The notes below the pieces were generated by a model, which made no database searches, was not told the origin of the DNA, and was given only the letters and a program-made list of their open reading frames with translations. From contig JACZJC010000052.1 of assembly GCA_014860745.1 (NCBI GenBank), positions 1 through 64,000 of the forward strand: a stretch of 64,000 nucleotides of DNA, written 5' to 3'. Source of the stretch: Anaerolineales bacterium (GTDB taxonomy: Bacteria; Chloroflexota; Anaerolineae; Anaerolineales; Villigracilaceae). This document shows, one piece after another, positions 1 to 9,952 of this stretch (position 1 is the stretch's first letter; every line of letters begins with the position of its first letter). A program made the position numbers and the translations under genes.

Positions 1-171
1 TATATTCCGTAAGTTGAAAGTGTTTCGTATTTTGAGCGAGAGGTATCGTAATCGTAGAAAGAGGTTTGCTTTGCGCTTCAACCTGATCGCTGCTATTTAC
101 AACCTCGAACTCAACTCAATTTGACTTTTGCAAGAGGTCTAGTAAAGTATTTAATGATATAAAATACGTTC

Positions 172-807
172 ATGAATATTCAAGACGCATACGACGAGTG
201 GTCGGGGATCTATGATTCAAATGAAAACCTGACCCGTGACCTTGACCAAAAAATGACCCGCGAAAGTCTCGCGGGTCAGCATTTCGAATTAATTCTTGAG
301 CTTGGATGCGGCACCGGGAAGAATACTGTCTTCCTTGCGGGAGTCGGGACGAACGTGCATGCGCTGGATTTTTCGACAGGGATGATCGAAAGAGCGCGGA
401 CTAAGGTAAAGACGGGGAATGTCCGTTTTTCCGTTGCAGACCTGACGCAACGCTGGCCTTGTGACAATGCTGCGTATGATCTCATCACATGCAACCTTGT
501 TCTGGAACATATCCAAAACCTCTCCCATATTTTCTCCGAGGCGGCGCGGGTTTTACAGCCTAAAGGTAAATTCTTCATCAATGAACTACATCCCTTCAAA
601 CAATATCTGGGAACGAAGGCGCGATTTGAGCGGGGCGGGGAGACCATCGAAGTGGATGTCTTCATCCACCACATTTCGGATTTCATCGCTGCCGCAGATG
701 CGAACGGATTGAAGCTGGTCCGCTTGAAGGAATACTGGCATGCGGCGGATGAGGATAAACCTCCAAGGCTGGTCTCGTTCCTCTTTGAAAGGCTGAAGGG
801 CCATTGA
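172..807 (+). CDS. class I SAM-dependent methyltransferase
   Basis: ORF with motif I ELGCGTGKNT and downstream LEHI...LQPKGKF. Confidence 0.85.
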   Translation: MNIQDAYDEWSGIYDSNENLTRDLDQKMTRESLAGQHFELILELGCGTGKNTVFLAGVGTNVHALDFSTGMIERARTKVKTGNVRFSVADLTQRWPCDNAAYDLITCNLVLEHIQNLSHIFSEAARVLQPKGKFFINELHPFKQYLGTKARFERGGETIEVDVFIHHISDFIAAADANGLKLVRLKEYWHAADEDKPPRLVSFLFERLKGH

Positions 808-894
808 TGTTTTTCTTATAAAATTCTTATCGCCCGATTGACGCGCACGATTTAAAATTCTCCAAAATTAAGACACATTTTTCAGGAGGCAAAC

Positions 895-2760
895 ATGACC
901 GAGTCGAATGAGGCACAGCAATATTCATTTAAAGCAGAGACCAAACAGCTGCTTAATATCCTTATCCATTCCCTGTATAAGGAGCGCGAGGTATTTTTAC
1001 GCGAACTGCTCTCGAATGCCTCCGATGCCCTTAACCGCCTGCGCTTCGAAACAGTGACCAATCGGGATGTGCGAGACTTGAATGCCGAATTGAAGATCCG
1101 CATCACTGCCGATAAAGACGCGCGCATGCTCACGATTCAGGATTCAGGCATCGGGATGACACGTCAGGAGGTTATTGATAATCTTGGAACAATCGCTGAA
1201 TCGGGTGCGCGAAAATTCATCGAAGCCGCGAAGGAAAAGAATACAGACCTGGTCAACGTCATCGGCCAGTTCGGCGTGGGGTTTTATTCCGTATTCATGG
1301 TGGCAGAGTGGGTGAGGGTCACTTCGCGTTCGTTCAAGCCTGATGCCGAAGCGGTGAGCTGGTATGCCACCGGCGAGGATAATTATCAAGTCGGCAGGGC
1401 AGATATGAGCGAAAGGGGGACGCGCATCGAGATCAAACTCAAAGAGGATGCGGTTGAATTCGCGGAGGAATATCACCTTAAGAATATCATCCACAGGCAC
1501 TCGGATTACATTGGTTTTCCCATTTACATCGGCGACAGCAAGGATGCGGTCAATAAGCAGACATCGCTCTGGCGAACTTCGAAGCAGGATGTGACCGAGG
1601 AGCAATACACGGAGTTTTACCGCCAGACCACGCTGGACTTTGAAGCCCCGCTGCTGCACATTCACATGTCCACCGATGCGCCTGTGCAGTTGTATGCGCT
1701 GCTTTATATTTCCAGCAAAGCCGAACGCAGTATGTTCTCTTTGCGAAAAGATGACGGGTTGAAGTTATACACGCGCAATATTTTGATCGATGAGTACAAC
1801 AAGGATTTGCTGCCCGAGTATTTGCGATTTGTGCAAGGCGTTGTGGACTCGGAGGATTTGCCGCTCAATGTCTCGCGGGAAACGGTTCAGGCAAGTGGGC
1901 TGATGCCCAAGCTGAAAAAGGTGTTGACAAACCAGGTGATGCGCGAGTTGGAAACCCTTGCAAAAAATAACGCTGAAAAATACCAGACCTTCTGGCAGGA
2001 ATTCGGCGTGTATCTGAAACAAGGCATTGCCGCGAGCCCTGCCGATGCGGAGAGCATCAACCCGCTGCTGCGCTTCAAAACGAATTTGAATCCTGAAACA
2101 TGGTCTTCTCTTGCAGAGTACGTTTCGCGCATGAAAGAGGGACAGAAGGAAATTTATTACATCGTGGGCGAGGACCCGAAAGCCGTATTGCGCAGCCCGC
2201 ATCTGGATTATTTCCACTCGCAGGGGACGGAAGTGCTGCTGCTCACCGACCCGATGGATTCATTCATGTTAATGGGCTTGCGCAAGTACAAGGATTTTGA
2301 TCTGAAGAATGTAGCCCAGGCCGATGTGGACACAACTCAAAAACCGAAAGGCGAACCCGAAGCGGAAAAAATCCCCGACGCGGATTTCCATTCACTGGTC
2401 GATACCTTCAAGGAAGTCCTTGGTGAACGTGTCACCGACGTCCGCGCCAGCAGCCGTTTATATCAATCCGTTGCGCGCCTGGCAGATGCGGACCCCAATG
2501 CCAACCCAGACCTCCAGCGTGTTTACAAATATCTTGGCAAGGATTATGAAATCCCCAAAAAGGTGCTGGAGTTGAATCCCGCGCATACCATTCTTAAGAA
2601 CCTGCTCAGGCTGGAATCAGGCTCAGAATTGCAAACCATCATCATCGAACAGATCTACGATAGCGCCCTGCTGGTGGAAGGATTGCACCCCGACCCGTCG
2701 AGCATCGCTGCGCGCGTCCAGCAGATCATGGAAGCGGCGTTGAGGCAGGAAACAGGGTAG
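895..2760 (+). CDS. htpG: molecular chaperone HtpG (Hsp90)
   Basis: FKAETKQLLNILIHSLYKEREVFLRELLSNASDAL...GTIAESGARKF...GQFGVGFYSVFMVA; AGGAGG-like RBS upstream. Confidence 0.97.
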   Translation: MTESNEAQQYSFKAETKQLLNILIHSLYKEREVFLRELLSNASDALNRLRFETVTNRDVRDLNAELKIRITADKDARMLTIQDSGIGMTRQEVIDNLGTIAESGARKFIEAAKEKNTDLVNVIGQFGVGFYSVFMVAEWVRVTSRSFKPDAEAVSWYATGEDNYQVGRADMSERGTRIEIKLKEDAVEFAEEYHLKNIIHRHSDYIGFPIYIGDSKDAVNKQTSLWRTSKQDVTEEQYTEFYRQTTLDFEAPLLHIHMSTDAPVQLYALLYISSKAERSMFSLRKDDGLKLYTRNILIDEYNKDLLPEYLRFVQGVVDSEDLPLNVSRETVQASGLMPKLKKVLTNQVMRELETLAKNNAEKYQTFWQEFGVYLKQGIAASPADAESINPLLRFKTNLNPETWSSLAEYVSRMKEGQKEIYYIVGEDPKAVLRSPHLDYFHSQGTEVLLLTDPMDSFMLMGLRKYKDFDLKNVAQADVDTTQKPKGEPEAEKIPDADFHSLVDTFKEVLGERVTDVRASSRLYQSVARLADADPNANPDLQRVYKYLGKDYEIPKKVLELNPAHTILKNLLRLESGSELQTIIIEQIYDSALLVEGLHPDPSSIAARVQQIMEAALRQETG

Positions 2761-2774
2761 AGCGGAACCGAGGG

Positions 2775-2810
2775 AGAGCCATCTTTGTGAAGGTGGCTCT
2801 CTTTTTTAGG
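2775..2810 (+). terminator. Rho-independent terminator after htpG
   Basis: GAGAGCCATC..GGTGGCTCTC hairpin followed by TTTTTT. Confidence 0.75.
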
Positions 2811-2837
2811 GATCATTCGCAGGTAAAGGAAAAGTTC

Positions 2838-2940
2838 ACTTTTCAATTTGTTCCCGCGCAAATATGCCCACAACTTCATTTCGGCGGGCGTAGGGTCTCT
2901 GCGCAGTTCACCTGTTCGGTGCACGGTTTTGGAATTAACC
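2838..2940 (-). pseudogene. remnant of a DUF559-family (VSR-like endonuclease) gene
   Basis: Minus-strand reading VHRTGELRRDPTPAEMKLWAYLRGNKLKSELF resembles the N-terminal DUF559 motif (TPAE.KLW..LRG), but the rest of the domain is missing. Confidence 0.5.
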
Positions 2941-3771
2941 CTTAACAGCTCCAGCAACCACGCCTTCAATTATATATTTTTGGCAAAGCAGATAGAAAAT
3001 AACAATCGGTATGATTGCCAGAACGAGCATGGCCATCATGGCGCCCATGTCAATACTGCCATAGCCTCCCAGCAAATACTGAACAGCGATGGGGATTGTC
3101 CGATAGTTGGTGCCGATCAGGAGATAGGGCAGCAGATAGTCATTCCAAATCCACATGGTGTTAAGTATGGCGACCGTAATGTAGATCGGTCTGAGAATTG
3201 GGAAAACGATTAGGAAGAATGTCTGGATCGGGTTGCAGCCGTCGATTGTTGCGGCTTCTTCGATTTCAAGCGGGATGCTCTTGATAAACCCGCTGAAGAT
3301 GAACACGGATAATCCAGCCCCGAACCCAAGATAGATGGCAATGATACCGATGGGATTATCCAGGTGCAGGAGATTCGCCATCTTGGACATCGTAAACATC
3401 ACCATCTGGAAAGGTACGATCATGGAGAAAATCAACAGATAGTAAATGGATGAACTTAATGTCGATTTTACGCGGGTGATTACCCATGCCGTCATGGACG
3501 TAAAAAACACGATCGTGCCAACCGAGAATACAGTAATAAAAAGGGAATACCCGAATGCCGGTATGAACCCTGTTTTAACCAGGCCGGTGACGTAATTTTT
3601 GAGGCCGACAAACGTCTGGGCATCAGGGAAGGCAAAGGGCGTGTTTGAAATAAAGAACCTGCCCTTGAAGGAATTCATCAGGACAAGAAAGAGGGGTGCC
3701 AGGTACAGGAGAGCCAAAACAAGCAGGAATCCAAAAGTGAGATTTAACCCGGTGCGCTTCGAGGTGTTCAT
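2935..3771 (-). CDS. carbohydrate ABC transporter permease (MalG-like)
   Basis: Multi-TM protein with EAATIDGCNPIQTFFLIVFPILRP (EAA loop). Confidence 0.92.
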   Translation of the reverse strand: MNTSKRTGLNLTFGFLLVLALLYLAPLFLVLMNSFKGRFFISNTPFAFPDAQTFVGLKNYVTGLVKTGFIPAFGYSLFITVFSVGTIVFFTSMTAWVITRVKSTLSSSIYYLLIFSMIVPFQMVMFTMSKMANLLHLDNPIGIIAIYLGFGAGLSVFIFSGFIKSIPLEIEEAATIDGCNPIQTFFLIVFPILRPIYITVAILNTMWIWNDYLLPYLLIGTNYRTIPIAVQYLLGGYGSIDMGAMMAMLVLAIIPIVIFYLLCQKYIIEGVVAGAVKG

Positions 3772-4643
3772 TAGTTCTCCATCTCCTTGCTTCTGGATAA
3801 AAGCAGCTGCACCAGCACGATGATGCCGACCAGCAGGAAGAAGACCACAGCCTTCGCCTGGCCTACGCCTTCATAGCCGGTAGTACCGTAAAAGCTGTTG
3901 TAAATATCCAGCGCCATCATGGCTGTCGCTTTGCCCGGTGCGCCTCTTGTGAGGGCCAGGTTTTGATCAAAGAGCTTGAATGAATTAGCCAGGGTAAGGA
4001 ATGTGCAAATGGTGAAGGCCGGCGTCACCAGGGGAATCGTGATGTTGAACAGGACCTGCCGGGGATTGGCACCGTCAATCTGGGCTGCTTCGACCAGTTC
4101 TGGCGGAATGGACTGGATGGAGGCAATGTAGATCACCATCATGTACCCAACCATCTGCCAGTTCGTTACAATGACCAGACCCCAGAAGCCATATTTCGCG
4201 CTGAAGGTGATATCAACCTGGAACCGGTAGAGAACGCCGTTGATGATGAGCAGCCAGATATAGCCCAGGACAATTCCCCCGATGAGATTCGGCATGAAGA
4301 ATGTGGTGCGGAAAATATTCCTGCCCCAAACGTTGCGGGTGAGCAGGAGCGCCAGCGAGAAGGCGAATAAGTTGATCAACACCACTGAAATCAGGGTGAA
4401 TTTCGCGGTAAACACCATCGCATTTAGGAAGTCTTTGTTTTCGGTAAACGCGCGCACATAATTGTTCAGACCCACCCAGCGTGCATTGGTCACGGTTGTG
4501 AACCTGGTAAATGATAAATAGATGCCTAGGAGGAAGGGTATGAAAAACGCGATCGCGAAGGCGGTCAACGTTGGCAGCGTGAAAAGCGCGTAGTAGGCAT
4601 TCGATATTCTGCGCACGGGATTTCTCCTGCTCTGCAAAAGCAT
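3771..4643 (-). CDS. carbohydrate ABC transporter permease (MalF-like)
   Basis: Multi-TM protein, EAAQIDGANPRQVLFNITIPLVTPA; adjoins the MalG-like permease. Confidence 0.92.
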   Translation of the reverse strand: MLLQSRRNPVRRISNAYYALFTLPTLTAFAIAFFIPFLLGIYLSFTRFTTVTNARWVGLNNYVRAFTENKDFLNAMVFTAKFTLISVVLINLFAFSLALLLTRNVWGRNIFRTTFFMPNLIGGIVLGYIWLLIINGVLYRFQVDITFSAKYGFWGLVIVTNWQMVGYMMVIYIASIQSIPPELVEAAQIDGANPRQVLFNITIPLVTPAFTICTFLTLANSFKLFDQNLALTRGAPGKATAMMALDIYNSFYGTTGYEGVGQAKAVVFFLLVGIIVLVQLLLSRSKEMEN

Positions 4644-4715
4644 GAACGATGAATAAATTCAAGTCACCCCGCCCCGTTGCCGGCGCGGGGTGACCCGTCT
4701 AACTAGGTTGAAAGC

Positions 4716-6083
4716 TTATCCGCCGGCGGCTTTGGCTTTCTCAGCCTTCCATTGGTCAATAAACAACTGCTGCACATCCTCCCACGGCATGGAGCCCTGG
4801 GCGTACTGCAACAGCGCTGCCCCGAAGGCATCCTTGAAGGGCTGGCCTGGGAACAGAGTGAAGCGCCAAGCCACGCTGTACAGGTCAGCGTTGCCCGCAT
4901 AACGCAGCACTTCTCGAGCCAAAGGATCGGTCGGCTTTTCGTCGTCGGCAAAGGTGTCGAACGGAGTCATGAACTTCAGATCGTTGGTGACGAAGGCTTT
5001 TCCGGTCGGGCTGCTGTACAGCCACCAGATGAAGTCCGCGGCGAGCTGCTGCTTCTCCGGTGTGGCCTGCTTGTTAATGGCGAAGAAGTTCTCGGTGCCA
5101 ATGTTCAAGCCCTGCTTTTCTTCGCCCGGCACGCCGGTATAGATGGGCAGGTACTTGACTTCCTCAGCCTTGACGGTATTGCCGTCGACGCCGGAAATCT
5201 GGCCCCAGGCCCAGTTGCCGTTCTGCACCATCGCGCACTGACCAAGGGCAAACTCTGCCATGGAATCGTCCACACTCTTGCTGCCCAACAGGGTTGGGGC
5301 GGTGGTCGAGTTGTTGATGTAGAGGTCGAAGATGTTCTTATAATTCTCGGCATACTGGAATTTGACTTCGGCCGTGGCAGCGGGGTCGCTCAGGTTGAGG
5401 TTGTTATCCCGAAACTCGTAGAAGATTGGGAGGTTGGCCAGATGGGTCTGCCAGCGCCAGTCTTCGCCGGGCTTGAGTGAAGTGGAGCAGAAAACGCCGC
5501 CAATGCCAAGGGCATCCTTTTTGGACTGCATGTCTTCAACAACGGCCTTTAAAGCGGCAAAGTTGTTGACCTCATCCATGGAGGCTGCTGTGGCACCCTC
5601 AGTGGCGAAGTACTTGTCCATCATGGCGTTATTGTAGATGATCCCATAGCCTTCAATCACATACGGAAGGCCGTATACGCCGGCGCCATCGGTGACCGCC
5701 AGGGTTTTGTCGGTGAGATGCTTGTATAGTTCGGTGCCCGACAGATCAGCGGTGTAATCTTTCCAGGCGGCGTAGCCGACCGGACCATTGATCTGGAACA
5801 GGACTGGGGGATCGGACTTGGCGATCTCAGACTTCAACGTCTGCTCGTAGGTACCAGACGCCGCAGTGACAACCTTGAGCGTATTGCCTGTCTCGGCATT
5901 CCACGCTTCCGCAATCTTTGTGTAGGTTTCGGCGACTTCCGGCTTGAAATTCAGATAGTAGAGCTCTCCGGTAGCTGCACCAGCTGGAGCCTCGGTGCCG
6001 GCAGGGGTGCCGCCGCCACAAGCTGTGAGAATGATGCTGGCAACTACTAATAGACTAAATACTAGTCCTAACTTGGATTTCAT
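4716..6083 (-). CDS. ABC transporter extracellular solute-binding lipoprotein
   Basis: Lipoprotein signal LVVASIILTACGGG, sugar-binding SBP-like body, same operon as the permeases. Confidence 0.92.
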   Translation of the reverse strand: MKSKLGLVFSLLVVASIILTACGGGTPAGTEAPAGAATGELYYLNFKPEVAETYTKIAEAWNAETGNTLKVVTAASGTYEQTLKSEIAKSDPPVLFQINGPVGYAAWKDYTADLSGTELYKHLTDKTLAVTDGAGVYGLPYVIEGYGIIYNNAMMDKYFATEGATAASMDEVNNFAALKAVVEDMQSKKDALGIGGVFCSTSLKPGEDWRWQTHLANLPIFYEFRDNNLNLSDPAATAEVKFQYAENYKNIFDLYINNSTTAPTLLGSKSVDDSMAEFALGQCAMVQNGNWAWGQISGVDGNTVKAEEVKYLPIYTGVPGEEKQGLNIGTENFFAINKQATPEKQQLAADFIWWLYSSPTGKAFVTNDLKFMTPFDTFADDEKPTDPLAREVLRYAGNADLYSVAWRFTLFPGQPFKDAFGAALLQYAQGSMPWEDVQQLFIDQWKAEKAKAAGG

Positions 6084-6255
6084 CTTTCTTCTCCTTGCAT
6101 AGATATGGTATTGATTGAATGTATCGATTTGATTTAGGATATTTTATAGTGATGGATTGGGTGTATTAGCCATCACCTCCTTTTGCTCAGTTGGAGCTGC
6201 CTTTCTGCTTTTAATAATAGCACAACATTTTATTTTTCCAAGTGATATACAAGTC

Positions 6256-6630
6256 TTATCTTCCAGCTTCGATCATCCGAAACACCATCGGGCTGAAATA
6301 AGGGATCAACCAGATAAGCCAGACAAAGATGCTGAACTTGTGGAAACTCAAAATCATCTTTTCATCCTTTCGTACAAGCACCACGGTTGCCCATAATGCA
6401 TGGATGAACATCAAAGCGATGGCAAGAACGCCTGAGTAGCCATGAATATCGTAACTCATTCCCCCCACAAACTCGAACATCAACCCCGTGCCCCAGGTAT
6501 CGCAAACGAGTCCCAGCCAGAAGAACGCGGTATGCCAGACTTTCAACCTGCCCTGTAAACGTTCACTCCAGACGCCGATGGAGTAAAAGAGCAAGGCAAG
6601 GTTGATGATGATTACAGCGAGGGGATTCAT
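6256..6630 (-). CDS. small multi-TM membrane protein (HsmA/TIGR03987-like)
   Basis: Four predicted TM segments; sequence pattern recalls the TIGR03987 family. Confidence 0.6.
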   Translation of the reverse strand: MNPLAVIIINLALLFYSIGVWSERLQGRLKVWHTAFFWLGLVCDTWGTGLMFEFVGGMSYDIHGYSGVLAIALMFIHALWATVVLVRKDEKMILSFHKFSIFVWLIWLIPYFSPMVFRMIEAGR

Positions 6631-6635
6631 CGAAA

Positions 6636-6752
6636 GCCCCTGCGCCGCATGCTTTGCCTCACACCCGCCCCAAATCTTGAGGAAGGCACGACTCTCAGTT
6701 TATTACAGGCCTCTCCCAAAGTGATGTGGATGAACAACGGCATAAAATCTCC
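6636..6752 (-). pseudogene. degraded fragment of an acyl-CoA mutase large-subunit C-terminus
   Basis: Minus-strand reading MPLFIHITLGEACNKLR... matches [22 protein letters not shown] of the intact gene at 14624-16294 with a deletion. Confidence 0.55.
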
Positions 6753-6793
6753 CAATTCTCAAATTATTTTCGTTCGGCACGACCCTTCAAGCT

Positions 6794-7654
6794 TCATTGC
6801 ACCGGCTTATAGACGTCCACATTATCGAAATACACCTTGTAGCCTTCGGCATCCGCGAACGGGAAGGTGTACACAAAGAATGCCGCCTCTCCGAGGGTCT
6901 TAGCAGGGGTTTGGACGGCGGCTTCCATCATCCACTCATCGTTGATGAAGAGTGTGATGAAATCCTGATAACAACTGATGCCGATCCGATTCACCGCGCC
7001 GGGAGCCGAGTTGAGGACGCTGGAACTCTGCCAGTATTGTCCCTGAGCATTCTTAGGAGTCAACGCGATGTTTTCCCCATTCACGAATTGCCCGATCACA
7101 TACGATGCTTCGCCAAGGTCAAACTCGACATAATAGTAATTGTCCTCATCCTGATACTGGCAAAACACTCCAACTGTCCCATTCTGCGGGCCCGCGTCAC
7201 TCTTCATATTGAACCAGAACTCGAACGGAGAGAAATCCACCGGCATATAGGCCCAGTCCACGTAATCTGGCTCTTTGATCTGAATACTATATTGCCCGTC
7301 TTCATATTTCATGATCGTCTTCCCATCGTCGAAGACCGGCCAGCCCAGCGCATCGGATGAAAAATCATCAAAGATGCGATATTCGCTCGCCTCCTGACCT
7401 CCCGTCAGGTTTGGTCCCGATGCTGGAGCCCCAGCAGTCGCTGATAGTGTCGGCTCTTGTGCATCTGGAGCTATGGTTGGTTGTTCTGTGTCGATCGGGG
7501 GAATCGGGCTGACAAATTCAGGCGCGGGAGGCTCGGAAGTTAACTGAAAATAATATACAGCCCCGCCGAGTCCCAGAACGCCAACACAAACCACACACGC
7601 GCATCCAACAGCAAGCACGATACCCCACCACGGAAAGTTACGTTTTTTATTCAT
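6794..7654 (-). CDS. single-TM-anchored protein with extracellular jelly-roll-like domain
   Basis: Start at MNKKRNFPWWGIVLAVGCACVVCVGVLGLGG (TM), Thr/Pro linker, DDFSSDALGW...YYYVEFDLGEASYVIGQF pattern. Confidence 0.75.
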   Translation of the reverse strand: MNKKRNFPWWGIVLAVGCACVVCVGVLGLGGAVYYFQLTSEPPAPEFVSPIPPIDTEQPTIAPDAQEPTLSATAGAPASGPNLTGGQEASEYRIFDDFSSDALGWPVFDDGKTIMKYEDGQYSIQIKEPDYVDWAYMPVDFSPFEFWFNMKSDAGPQNGTVGVFCQYQDEDNYYYVEFDLGEASYVIGQFVNGENIALTPKNAQGQYWQSSSVLNSAPGAVNRIGISCYQDFITLFINDEWMMEAAVQTPAKTLGEAAFFVYTFPFADAEGYKVYFDNVDVYKPVQ

Positions 7655-7819
7655 CCTGCGCCTCCTTGAAGCCTCTTTCATTATACAAAAAATCGAGGCG
7701 GATAACCATCCACCTCGATCTCGACCTAAAATCCCTGGCACAGGGGTTGGGGGCGGTTGTTGAGCTTGTCGAAACATGAGGCCGCTCTCCCCCCATTCCT
7801 GCCGCGGACGCCTTGCGTT

Positions 7820-8413
7820 TTAATCAAGGCTAACTCCTTTATCTGAATTACATTTGATCCCATCTGGGGGAATTACTTCAAACTTATCTAATGATGTGTT
7901 TGCCCGCCATGCCAATACGATCACTCCATTTCTTCCAGCGGAAATGATCTCACTATTGGGCACATCATTTAGAGAACACCCGTCAGGGATCAAGATGAGT
8001 CCAGCCTCTACATTGGATAACACTAAAACATCCCTTACTTCCCAAAATGCAGTGCCGTTCGCATCATAATGGGTAATTTCGCTCAGCCACAGCATTTTGT
8101 CTGCACCATCCATGACTAGCCATAAGCCATGGTCTTCTGTACCCTGGATCATCATACTGAAGCCTTCGGTGAGACCAGCGGGAAAAGGCGGATAACTCAA
8201 GCCAATATATTTGCTGAATTTTTCAGGAGCAGACCCGTCAGACAGTACGGCTGTTGGAATATCTTGGGTGGGTTCTGCAATGACAACAGGCTCAGGCGTT
8301 TCGGCCGGGTTTTCTATAACAGGTAGTTCGGGCGCAGGTTCGAATGGCCCGCAAGCTGCAAGAAGCAGAACGGTAATCACAACCAACATAAGTTTTTTCA
8401 ATTGCTTGTTCAT
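7820..8413 (-). CDS. hypothetical lipoprotein
   Basis: MNKQLKKLMLVVITVLLLAACGPF lipobox. Confidence 0.7.
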   Translation of the reverse strand: MNKQLKKLMLVVITVLLLAACGPFEPAPELPVIENPAETPEPVVIAEPTQDIPTAVLSDGSAPEKFSKYIGLSYPPFPAGLTEGFSMMIQGTEDHGLWLVMDGADKMLWLSEITHYDANGTAFWEVRDVLVLSNVEAGLILIPDGCSLNDVPNSEIISAGRNGVIVLAWRANTSLDKFEVIPPDGIKCNSDKGVSLD

Positions 8414-8602
8414 GTCAACACTCCATTTACCAATAATCAGTTGCGTGAGTGACGACATATCTATTGAATTTGTTCCCCGCAAAACAGACAAAAGCTTTCG
8501 TTTCGCAAGTGTATTGGGCTTCTACCCATCCCGAGCCTTCCCAAATCCACAAGTTGACGTTGTGATTAACAACAGCGCAGATGAGGCTTGCGCGTAAGTG
8601 CG

Positions 8603-9601
8603 TTATGGTCCCCATCTTGGCTGATAATCGCAGTACTCGTTATCCGTTAGACGACGCAGGTCAGTTCCATCCACGCGCATGATATAGATCTCGCAGCCAT
8701 GCACTTCATATCGATCGAAATAGGAGGTGAAAGCGATCCACTGACCATCCGGGGAAAATGACGGGCCTTGAGAGTTGCCGCCCAATGGAGAAATTCGTCG
8801 TGGATCGGAACCATCCGAGTTCATAAGATAGAGTTCACGCTCCCAGCGCATGCCGGAATAGGTCACGATCAGATCGTGGATCGACCAGTCACTGCGGCCG
8901 CGCAGGAGCGGAAAATAACCGACCTGGTGTAAGTCGGAGCCGTCCACATTGACAATAGCCAATTGACTCCTGTTTTCAAAAAGCGTTGCGAATAAAATCT
9001 CGCTTCCATCCGGCGACCAGCTTGGGTCCCATGCTCGAACGTCGATTACCTGACGAAGGTTTGTGCCATCGCGGTCCATCAACCATGTGGTCGGTTTGTC
9101 GACATCCAGATAATACCGGGTAAATACGATCGTTTTGCCGTCCGGGGATATTTCTGGCGCGTTCAGGTCGCCAAAATCATAGGTCAGCATTTTGGTTTCA
9201 TTGGTTAAAAGATTTAGTTCATAGATCTCGTAATGTTCGGTTTGTTTGTTGTAGGCGGAATACAGCACACTTTGTCCATCGGGCGCCACGGAGGGGTAAT
9301 AATGACGTACGTCGTCGTCCTCGGTGGTTAATCGGCGATAGCCCGAACCATCTGCATTGACAATGCAGATTTGTTCCTTTTCTACGTCTTTGAATATCTG
9401 ACAGGTCAATGCGATCTTGCCTGTTGGTTCATTGGAGGCAGGCGGAGTCGACAGACCAGGCGCGGATGTAAAACCTGCCAGAGGGGTACTGGCTTGCAGC
9501 GTGGCGAGCAGGTTTGGGTTCGGGTTGGGCGCGTTGGACGGTATATTGCAGGCGGGCAAAAAGATGATAAGCACAATATAGAACAGGGGGCGTTTGAACA
9601 T
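8603..9601 (-). CDS. TolB-like WD40/PD40 beta-propeller lipoprotein
   Basis: Repeated SPDGxxIxF/YSxY motifs; LIIFLPACN lipobox after MFKRPLFY. Confidence 0.85.
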   Translation of the reverse strand: MFKRPLFYIVLIIFLPACNIPSNAPNPNPNLLATLQASTPLAGFTSAPGLSTPPASNEPTGKIALTCQIFKDVEKEQICIVNADGSGYRRLTTEDDDVRHYYPSVAPDGQSVLYSAYNKQTEHYEIYELNLLTNETKMLTYDFGDLNAPEISPDGKTIVFTRYYLDVDKPTTWLMDRDGTNLRQVIDVRAWDPSWSPDGSEILFATLFENRSQLAIVNVDGSDLHQVGYFPLLRGRSDWSIHDLIVTYSGMRWERELYLMNSDGSDPRRISPLGGNSQGPSFSPDGQWIAFTSYFDRYEVHGCEIYIMRVDGTDLRRLTDNEYCDYQPRWGP

Positions 9602-9817
9602 ACTTTGAGTATAACCGCCGTCATCGTGCTGGTCGCGATTGATCAGCCGCTCGCGGACGTGGATGCGGACCACACGAGTTCTATGCATGGTGAGAAAATG
9701 TAAAAGTTGAGATGAAATCTAATTCAAACACACAGTCTTGAAGCACAATACCACACACAAATTCTTAACGTACTCTAATCGAATGACGCTAGTTTATGCT
9801 TTAGAATGTCATTACTC

Positions 9818-9910
9818 CGATGGGGAGTAGCGCCCGACTTTTTCGGGAAGAACAGCCGTCAAGACGGAAAGAGATTTCCCGGCTGTTTGAAAGAAAACGC
9901 AAGACCATCG
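9818..9910 (+). ncRNA. yybP-ykoY family Mn2+ riboswitch aptamer
   Basis: P1 CGATGG(9818-9823)/CCATCG(9905-9910); conserved GGGGAGTAGCG; P2 CCCGA/TCGGG; P3 AACAGCC/GGCTGTT with CCGTCAAGACGG; conserved 3' GCAAGACC. Confidence 0.9.
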
Positions 9911-9934
9911 CCTTCCTGGCGGTGGTCTTTTTTT
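9902..9934 (+). terminator. riboswitch expression platform terminator, mutually exclusive with P1
   Basis: AGACCATCGCC TTCCT GGCGGTGGTCT + T-tract; its 5' arm contains the 3' strand of aptamer P1. Confidence 0.88.
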
Positions 9935-9952
9935 ATTTTTAAAGGAGAAAAA

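Noticed and set aside
4752-5480. 242-aa plus-strand ORF
   Set aside because: Antisense shadow of the solute-binding protein gene; no domain pattern.
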